DNA of 64,000 nt from CAIYZT01 sp031385445 (GTDB lineage Bacteria; Pseudomonadota; Alphaproteobacteria; Rhodobacterales; Rhodobacteraceae): contig JANNBM010000007.1 in NCBI GenBank assembly GCA_031385445.1, positions 1 to 64,000 on the forward strand, given 5' to 3'. The notes under the pieces were generated by a model. The model was not told where the DNA came from. It saw nothing but the letters and a program-made list of their open reading frames with translations, and ran no database searches. Below, in pieces: positions 58,825 through 64,000 of this stretch. The position numbers and the translations under genes were made by a program. How positions within the stretch are numbered: position 1 is the first letter of the stretch; every line of letters begins with the position of its first letter.

Positions 58825-59348
58825 GCTGGCACCTGGGCCGGATGGCGGAAGATATTGCATGGGCCAAATTGTTCGTGGGTGAAATCGCTTTCAAACACGC
58901 AGCCCATGCGCTCGGCCAGCGCCTGCGAGCGGGTGTTTCCCTCAAGGATCAGCGAAATCGCCGTGGTCCAGCCAAGGGTGGCATAAGCGTAAGCCCGCGT
59001 GGCAAGCGCCGCCTCATGGGCAAGGCCCTGTCCTTCGGCGCGCACGTCCCAGATCGACCAGCCGATTTCCCGTTCGGGCCAGCCTTCGGGAAACCACGGA
59101 CCTGCGGCACCGATGGCTTCGTCGGTGGACTTGTCGGCCAGAATGAACATCGAATAGCCGCGGTGCAGCCAATGTCCAGTCAGATGGCAAAAGCTGCGCC
59201 ACGCCATATTGCGGCCCACCGCGCCGCCAACAAAGGCCGCGCGGGGCGAGGCGGCAAAAGCGGCGAAGCCTTCAAAATCAGCAGGCTTTGGGCCGCGCAG
59301 GCGCAAGCGGGCGGTTTCAAGAGTGGGGATGCCGGTTAGCGCAATCAT
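58821..59348 (-). CDS. GNAT acetyltransferase, array member 2
   Basis: A 175-residue RimJ/RimL-like acetyltransferase with LETARLRLRGP at the N-terminus, the acetyl-CoA motif RAEGQGLAHEA and an N-terminal fold pattern shared with member 7 (MIALTGIPTLETAR versus MIALIGLPTLHTPR). Overlaps both neighbours by four bases. Confidence 0.82.
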   Translation of the reverse strand: MIALTGIPTLETARLRLRGPKPADFEGFAAFAASPRAAFVGGAVGRNMAWRSFCHLTGHWLHRGYSMFILADKSTDEAIGAAGPWFPEGWPEREIGWSIWDVRAEGQGLAHEAALATRAYAYATLGWTTAISLILEGNTRSQALAERMGCVFESDFTHEQFGPCNIFRHPAQVPA

Positions 59349-59860
59349 GGCTGCCCCCCCGCATGATGGCGATAAATGCGGTCTGGCCCGGTATAAGGAC
59401 TTGGCGCAAGATCGTCGATCACCGCGCCCATCCGTTCACACAGGCGGTGCGAGCGGGTATTGTTCGCATCAGTATAACTGACAGCGGTTTTGTACGCCGT
59501 ATGAGCAAAAAACCAGTCACGGGCAGCAACGGCAGCCTCGAAGGCCAGACCCTGACCTTCATGGGCGGCGTCCCAAAGGCTCCACCCTAGTTCGGGTTCG
59601 GGGTGGGTGTCGGGATAAAACGGGCCGATGCCGCCGATCGGCTGACCGGTGGATTTCAGGATGGCGGTGAACAGGCTGAAGCCATGTTTGGCCCATTGCG
59701 CATGCAGATCATCGGTTTCGATCGCGGTTTGCTCGGCCGTCCAGGGCCCGCCCATCATGTGAGAGCGTTCGGAGGCCCAGAATGCCGAAGCCGGGCCAAG
59801 GTCGGCAGGCAACGGTTGGCGCAGGATCAGGCGCTTTGTGGTCAGGATGGGCGCGGTCAT
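59345..59860 (-). CDS. GNAT acetyltransferase, array member 3
   Basis: A 171-residue RimJ/RimL-like acetyltransferase with LTTKRLILRQP at the N-terminus, acetyl-CoA motif HEGQGLAFEAA and a typical C-terminal YTDANNTRSHRLCERMGA. Overlaps both neighbours by four bases. Confidence 0.82.
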   Translation of the reverse strand: MTAPILTTKRLILRQPLPADLGPASAFWASERSHMMGGPWTAEQTAIETDDLHAQWAKHGFSLFTAILKSTGQPIGGIGPFYPDTHPEPELGWSLWDAAHEGQGLAFEAAVAARDWFFAHTAYKTAVSYTDANNTRSHRLCERMGAVIDDLAPSPYTGPDRIYRHHAGGQP

Positions 59861-60363
59861 GCCAGCCCCCGCAGGTCGTGGCGGATCACAACATCGGTGG
59901 GGTCAGCACCGGGCGCGGCGCTGCGTTGCCCGCCAAGCCGCAGGGCAAGCGCGATGGAGCGGGCATTGCGCGGGTCGATGTAATTGTCCAAATGGTTCCA
60001 GCCAAAGGTTTTGTGCGCCCAGATCATCACCGCGCGCGCCGCCTCTTGGGCGATGCCCTTGCCTTCGGCCTCGGGCGTGGTGAACCAGCCAAGTTCAGGT
60101 TCGGGATAGCCCTCGGGCTGATAGATACCAACCTCGCCAAGGTAGTCGCCGCTGCTCCGATCATCGAGGGAAAAGGGGCCAAAGCCAAGCAGCGACCATT
60201 GACCGACTTCTGAGGCGAAGATGCGCCAGGCGGAACGGCGGTCAAGCGGCCCATCCTCCCAGATCGAGCGATCAGAGGCGTAAAACGCGGCGCGCGGGGC
60301 GAAATCAGCAAGGACAGGCATGCGCAGCGTCAGGCGCGCGGTGTAAAGGGTGGGGGCGATCAT
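59857..60363 (-). CDS. GNAT acetyltransferase, array member 4
   Basis: A 168-residue RimJ/RimL-like acetyltransferase with LYTARLTLRMP at the N-terminus, the acetyl-CoA motif AEGKGIAQEAA and C-terminal YIDPRNARSIALALRLG. Overlaps both neighbours by four bases. Confidence 0.82.
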   Translation of the reverse strand: MIAPTLYTARLTLRMPVLADFAPRAAFYASDRSIWEDGPLDRRSAWRIFASEVGQWSLLGFGPFSLDDRSSGDYLGEVGIYQPEGYPEPELGWFTTPEAEGKGIAQEAARAVMIWAHKTFGWNHLDNYIDPRNARSIALALRLGGQRSAAPGADPTDVVIRHDLRGLA

Positions 60364-60875
60364 GGCGTCCCCTTAGGCGGCAGGTGGCGGAACACGCGCA
60401 GGGTGGTGCCGCGCGGGGTGGTCCATGTGCCGTCTTGGAGCGCGCCAAGGCGCAGGGCCAAGGCGGCGGAGCGGGCGTTGTCGTCGGCGATGTAGCTGAC
60501 GGCGGTGGACCAGCCAAGGGTGGTGAAGGCGTGGGTCAGGCAGGCCCGCGCGGCTTCGGCAGCCAAGCCTTTGCCTTCATCCGCGCTGTCGAAGATCGTC
60601 CATTTGATCTCGCGCTCGGCCTGACCTTCGGGCCACCAAGGACCGAAAATGCCGATCGGACGGCCCGTTTCACGGTCTTGGCCGACAAAGGGGCCAAAAC
60701 CGCGCAGGACCGTGTGGCCAAGGATGGCGGCAAAGTTGCGCCACGCCTCGTGCGGCAGGGCGGACCAGCCGCGCTGTGCCGCGCGGTCCGACGCGATGAA
60801 GGCCTGATAGGCCAGGACATGCGCGGCAGCGGGGGGCACAAGGTTAAGCCGCGCCGTGGTCAGGCAGAGGGTCAT
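60360..60875 (-). CDS. GNAT acetyltransferase, array member 5
   Basis: A 171-residue RimJ/RimL-like acetyltransferase with LTTARLNLVPP at the N-terminus, the acetyl-CoA motif DEGKGLAAEAA and C-terminal SYIADDNARSAALALRLG. The ATG at 60873-60875 is chosen because it overlaps the member 6 stop by four bases like the other pairs; a longer frame upstream lies inside member 6. Confidence 0.82.
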   Translation of the reverse strand: MTLCLTTARLNLVPPAAAHVLAYQAFIASDRAAQRGWSALPHEAWRNFAAILGHTVLRGFGPFVGQDRETGRPIGIFGPWWPEGQAEREIKWTIFDSADEGKGLAAEAARACLTHAFTTLGWSTAVSYIADDNARSAALALRLGALQDGTWTTPRGTTLRVFRHLPPKGTP

Positions 60876-61372
60876 GCGGCCCCCTTGGTGAAGCGGTAAA
60901 CTTGGGTTTTCAGGCCATCGGGCGTGGCGGCGGCGGCATCCAACAGGCCGCCAAGGCGCTGCGCAACGGCGGCCGAGGCGGGGTTGCGCGCGTCGATATA
61001 GGACACAAGAGTTGGCAGGCCGCGCGGGCCAAGCGCCCAGTCGCGCAGTGCAAGGGCGGCTTCGGTGGCAAAGCCCTGACCCTCGAAGCCGTCCAAAAGG
61101 AACCAGCCAAGTTCTGGCTCGGGAAAGAGCGGACCGTGGCAAACCGCGACCTGACCGATTTGGCAGCCCCCGTGCCGAATCGTCAGCCCCCCCATCCCCA
61201 ACAGCGCCCATTGCGCGGTGTCATTGCAAAACCAGGACCACGCCGCCGCGCCGTCATGCGGGCCGCCCATGAAGGCGGTGCGCCCCGAGGTGACGAAGGC
61301 GGCATAGGCCGGGTAATCGGCCATCACGGGCGCGCGCAGGGTCAGGCGGGGGGTGTGAAGGGTGGGGATCAT
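60872..61372 (-). CDS. GNAT acetyltransferase, array member 6
   Basis: A 166-residue RimJ/RimL-like acetyltransferase with LHTPRLTLRAP at the N-terminus, the acetyl-CoA motif FEGQGFATEAA and C-terminal SYIDARNPASAAVAQRLG. Overlaps both neighbours by four bases. Confidence 0.82.
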   Translation of the reverse strand: MIPTLHTPRLTLRAPVMADYPAYAAFVTSGRTAFMGGPHDGAAAWSWFCNDTAQWALLGMGGLTIRHGGCQIGQVAVCHGPLFPEPELGWFLLDGFEGQGFATEAALALRDWALGPRGLPTLVSYIDARNPASAAVAQRLGGLLDAAAATPDGLKTQVYRFTKGAA

Positions 61373-61896
61373 GCTGCCCCCCCGGCGGTAAAGCGATAGA
61401 CGAAGCCGTCCGCCATCCAGACCGTCCGCTCACCCGCGATCACCTGCCCGCCGATCCGGCGCGCGATGGCATGGGAGGCGGCATTCGCGGGGTGAACCTC
61501 GGCGCGGGCAGAGGTCAGGCCAAGCGGGCCAAAGACCCAAGCGCGCAGGGCAAGGGCAGCTTCGGTGGCGATACCGCGGCCCTCGGCAGCAGCGGTCCAA
61601 AGTGACCAAGTCAGTTCAGGCTCGGCGCCGTCCTGCCATTGCATCGGGCCGAAATGGCCCAGCGGCGCGCCAGTGCTGCGGTCTTCGGCGATCAGGCGGC
61701 CGAAACCGCGCAGCACCCAATGGCCGAAGAACGAGGCGAACTGCTCGGCGGATTCGTGTTCGGGCTTTGGCCCGCCGGTGAAGGCCGTGCGGTCCGAGGC
61801 GCGGTAATCGCGGAACGCGGGCCAGTCGGCGGCCAAGGGCGCGCGCAGGATCAGGCGGGGGGTGTGAAGGGTGGGCAAACCGATCAGGGCGATCAT
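61369..61896 (-). CDS. GNAT acetyltransferase, array member 7
   Basis: A 175-residue RimJ/RimL-like acetyltransferase, first in transcription order after ffh. It has LHTPRLILRAP at the N-terminus, the acetyl-CoA motif AEGRGIATEAA and C-terminal HPANAASHAIARRIGG. It begins 14 bases from the paired-hairpin repeat at 61910 and overlaps member 6 by four bases. Confidence 0.82.
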   Translation of the reverse strand: MIALIGLPTLHTPRLILRAPLAADWPAFRDYRASDRTAFTGGPKPEHESAEQFASFFGHWVLRGFGRLIAEDRSTGAPLGHFGPMQWQDGAEPELTWSLWTAAAEGRGIATEAALALRAWVFGPLGLTSARAEVHPANAASHAIARRIGGQVIAGERTVWMADGFVYRFTAGGAA

Positions 61897-61909
61897 GTCT
61901 GCCCCCCAC

Positions 61910-61991
61910 GATTTTTCTGCGAAAAATCAACCTGCGGCACGGACATGCGGGGGCAGCGAGCATGGCTCGCTGGAATTTTCGCAGAAAATTC
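61910..61991. repeat. Paired-hairpin repeat, copy 2
   Basis: GATTTTT-CTGCG-AAAAATC (61910-61928) and GAATTTT-CGCAG-AAAATTC (61973-61991) flank a 44-base segment holding another hairpin (AGCGAGC / GCTCGCT, 61956-61972 approximately). It is the same hairpin pair as at 50036-50091 but reverse-complemented. It lies between ffh and the GNAT array, near the ffh stop. Confidence 0.8.
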
Positions 61992-62008
61992 GGTCCCCCG
62001 CAGAGTGA

Positions 62009-63505
62009 TCATTTCTTTTTCATCATCCCCGACAGGCCCGCTGGCAGGCTTAGCCCTTTTGGCATGCCGGGAAATCCGCCGCCCTGCCCCAGACCTTGCT
62101 GCATGCCTTTGGCCATTTCTGCCATCTCAGCCGGGTTCATCTTTGACGGGTCCGGCATGCCGCCTTTGCCCATCATCTGCCGGATGGCCTGCTTCATCAT
62201 GCCGCCCTTGCCCATCTTCTTCATCACATCGGCCATCTGCTTGTGCTGTTTCAGCAAACGGTTCAGCGCCGCCACATCCATCCCCGCCCCCGCCGCGATC
62301 CGCTTTTTGCGGCTGGCAGCCAGAAGGTCGGGGTTGGCGCGTTCCTTTTTGGTCATCGAGCTGATCAGCGCGATCTGATGCGCGATCATCTTGTCATTGA
62401 ATCCGGCCGCTTCAACCTGTTTGGCCATGCCGCCCATGCCGGGCAGCATCCCCATCAGGCCCTGCATGCCGCCCATCTTTTGCATCTGCTCCATCTGCAT
62501 GCGCATGTCGTTCATGTTGAACATGCCCTTGGCAAACCGGCGCGCCATGCGTTCGGCCTGTTCAACCTCAAACGTCTCGCGCGCCCGCTCGACCAGCGCC
62601 ACGATATCGCCCATGCCAAGAATGCGGCCTGCAACGCGGTCAGCTTCGAACGTTTCCAGCGCGTCCAGCTTTTCGCCAAGGCCGACAAAGCGGATCGGCT
62701 TGCCGGTGACCGCGCGCATCGACAGGGCCGCCCCGCCCCGCCCGTCGCCGTCCATCCGCGTCAGCACCACACCGGAAATGCCGACTTTGCCGTCAAATTC
62801 GGCGGCCACATTCACCGCGTCCTGACCGGTCAGGCCATCCACAACCAGCAGCGTCTCGCGCGGCTGGGCGATGTCGCGCACCGCCTGTATTTCCGCCATC
62901 AGCACTTCGTCGATGTGCAGGCGGCCTGCGGTGTCAAAGAACACCACGTCGTAGCCGCCCATCGCGGCCTGGGTTTTCGCGCGGCGGGCGATCTGCACGG
63001 CGCTTTCGCCCTTCACGATCGGCAGGCTGTCCACACCGATCTGGCCCGCAAGGATCGCGAGCTGCTCCATCGCGGCCGGACGGTTGGTGTCCAGCGAGGC
63101 CAAAAGCACCCGTTTGCCGTTCTTTTCCTTCAGCCGTTTGGCCAGCTTGGCGGTCGTCGTCGTCTTGCCCGAGCCTTGCAGACCGACCATCAAAATCGCC
63201 GAGGGCGGGTTATCGATCTTCAGCGCCTCAGGCTCGCCCTCGCCCGCCAGAACCTTGATCAACTCGTCATGGACGATCTTGACCACTTGCTGACCGGGGG
63301 TGACCGATTTGGTAACCGCCTGCCCGATGGCGCGGGTCTTGACCGCCTTGATGAAATCCCGCGCGACGGGCAACGACACGTCCGCCTCCAGCAGCGCGGT
63401 GCGCACCTCGCGCAGGGCAGCGTCAACATCGGCCTCGGACAGCGCGCCGGCCTTGGTCAGGCGGTCAAAAACCCCGCCAAGGCGGTCTGAAAGGCTCTCG
63501 AACAT
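62009..63505 (-). CDS. ffh: Signal recognition particle protein Ffh
   Basis: A 498-residue SRP54-type GTPase: N domain, G domain with GLQGSGKTTT (P-loop), DTAGR, TRMDGDGRGG, and a methionine-rich M domain at the C-terminus (MQMEQMQKMGGM, KGGMMKQAIR) that binds SRP RNA and signal peptides. It targets ribosome-nascent chain complexes to the membrane. The SRP RNA gene was not found nearby. It starts at ATG 63503-63505. Confidence 0.97.
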   Translation of the reverse strand: MFESLSDRLGGVFDRLTKAGALSEADVDAALREVRTALLEADVSLPVARDFIKAVKTRAIGQAVTKSVTPGQQVVKIVHDELIKVLAGEGEPEALKIDNPPSAILMVGLQGSGKTTTTAKLAKRLKEKNGKRVLLASLDTNRPAAMEQLAILAGQIGVDSLPIVKGESAVQIARRAKTQAAMGGYDVVFFDTAGRLHIDEVLMAEIQAVRDIAQPRETLLVVDGLTGQDAVNVAAEFDGKVGISGVVLTRMDGDGRGGAALSMRAVTGKPIRFVGLGEKLDALETFEADRVAGRILGMGDIVALVERARETFEVEQAERMARRFAKGMFNMNDMRMQMEQMQKMGGMQGLMGMLPGMGGMAKQVEAAGFNDKMIAHQIALISSMTKKERANPDLLAASRKKRIAAGAGMDVAALNRLLKQHKQMADVMKKMGKGGMMKQAIRQMMGKGGMPDPSKMNPAEMAEMAKGMQQGLGQGGGFPGMPKGLSLPAGLSGMMKKK

Positions 63506-63635
63506 CGGCGCGCTCCTGTCGTTACATCTGATGCCGATATGGGCACCGGCGGATAGAACCCCAAGAGCCAATGGGCAACGACACCTGTGGGCGCAACGCG
63601 CTGACAGGTGGCGATCCCAGGCTATGGCCAAAGGA

Positions 63636-63654
63636 CCGGAAGCGGGGCTTCCGG
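63636..63654. terminator. Short hairpin upstream of ffh
   Basis: CCGGAAG and CTTCCGG form a 7-base stem with a 5-base loop, followed by GGGGGAATT. It lies between the partial gene at the window edge and ffh, both leftward; it may end the upstream transcript. No T-run is visible on the minus strand side. Confidence 0.35.
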
Positions 63655-63693
63655 GGGAATTGAGGGGCCAGTTACGCCTGATGGGGGCTTAAG

Positions 63694-64000
63694 TCAAGTC
63701 TTGCGGGCGTTCAGCCAGATGTTGATGGCCCTCACTGCGCCCTCGGCGTCGCCGCCGGTCGCGAAGATCTGCGACAGGGGCAGCTTTCCGCCGCCCATCA
63801 CACCCAAAACCGGACGCCGCAGCTTGCCGCGACCATCGCCGCTGGTATCCGTATCAAGCTCGGTCGTCGCCCTTGTTATTTCGGACAGAGGGCGGCTTTG
63901 CTGACGCGCGCCGAAAACGGTGGCACTGCGGATCACTACGGTGTTCGCTGCGCGGTCAAAGATCACACCTTTCTGGCGCACGAAAACCGCGAAAGCGGCC
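63694..64000 (-). CDS. Hypothetical protein, partial (5' end outside window)
   Basis: The last 101 codons of a leftward gene; the frame is open to base 64000. The visible part begins in a hydrophobic-looking segment (AAFAVFV) followed by FDRAANTVVIRSATVFGARQ and ends ...AIRAINIWLNARKT-type sequence (AVRAINIWLN). It resembles the end of a small membrane protein with a PH-like fold, but I cannot name it. It is probably the gene upstream of ffh. Confidence 0.5.
   Translation of the reverse strand, partial: AAFAVFVRQKGVIFDRAANTVVIRSATVFGARQQSRPLSEITRATTELDTDTSGDGRGKLRRPVLGVMGGGKLPLSQIFATGGDAEGAVRAINIWLNARKT

Noticed and set aside
63506..63693. SRP RNA (ffs) next to ffh.
   Set aside because: The conserved tetraloop region of 4.5S RNA (GGAAGGAAGCAG type) is absent; only a short CCGGAAG hairpin is present.
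1..64000. tRNA genes, CRISPR arrays, insertion sequences or phage genes.
   Set aside because: None was seen on reading both strands; no regularly spaced repeats and no transposase or integrase motifs were found, although short elements could be missed without a covariance search.

Overview
The window is a gene-dense, GC-rich chromosomal segment, most likely from the order Rhodobacterales (Rhodobacteraceae, Alphaproteobacteria). This rests on the split Fo operon with paired b' and b subunits, a MipZ-type division ATPase, the ffh - GNAT array - chorismate mutase - rpsP - rimM - trmD - rplS - rpmE order, the FdsGBACD-type formate dehydrogenase operon, and the GT14/sulfotransferase pair. No rRNA, tRNA, CRISPR array, insertion sequence or prophage was seen. 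The species assignment is an inference from gene content only.

Layout. 1-3735: uvrC (cut by the window edge), a FolM-like reductase, a small zinc-ribbon protein and a SppA-type peptidase, all on the minus strand. 3796-10634: a LysR regulator followed by two dyad operators and the formate dehydrogenase operon fdsG-fdsB-fdsA-fdhD-fdsD. 10678-16970: alpha/beta hydrolase, succinate semialdehyde dehydrogenase, nitroreductase, a translationally coupled SDR/aminotransferase pair with a cupin, and a secreted peptidoglycan-binding protein. 17049-19567: an ECF sigma factor coupled to a membrane-anchored VWA protein that probably controls it. 19610-24995: small heat shock protein, secreted trypsin-like protease, and glycolate oxidase glcD-glcE-glcF. 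25089-31796: a MoxR / DUF58 / DUF4159 / large membrane protein operon, divergent from a DUF1285 gene. 32465-46829: housekeeping and accessory genes: hydroxypyruvate isomerase, a multi-domain Rid-like protein, zf-CHCC protein, DUF2459 protein, polA, YjbR and YdeI-like proteins, a frameshifted DUF1203 gene, a methyltransferase, HIT protein, a GT14 glycosyltransferase facing a sulfotransferase, a PfkB sugar kinase, nth, an AraC-MGMT fusion and an OmpA-like lipoprotein. 46908-49502: the Fo operon atpI-atpB-atpE-atpX-atpF with a consensus promoter. 49655-52733: ArsR regulator, malonyl-CoA synthetase and mipZ. 53391-63505: one long minus-strand translation locus from ffh to rpmE.

How the genes work together. 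Formate oxidation (fds) supplies NADH. GlcDEF and Hyi fit two-carbon (glycolate/glyoxylate/hydroxypyruvate) metabolism. The Fo genes supply the proton channel for an F1 sector encoded elsewhere. The ffh-rpmE block couples protein targeting, ribosomal proteins L19, L31 and S16, RimM and TrmD. Inside this block sit seven consecutive GNAT acetyltransferase genes, each overlapping the next by four bases, and, separately, a sulfotransferase with a small membrane protein between rimM and trmD.

The observations most worth following up are the seven-gene GNAT array, a paired-hairpin repeat present at two sites (50036-50091 and 61910-61991), one copy of which supplies the 3' end of the arsR-like gene, the sigma/VWA module, and the two operators upstream of fdsG.
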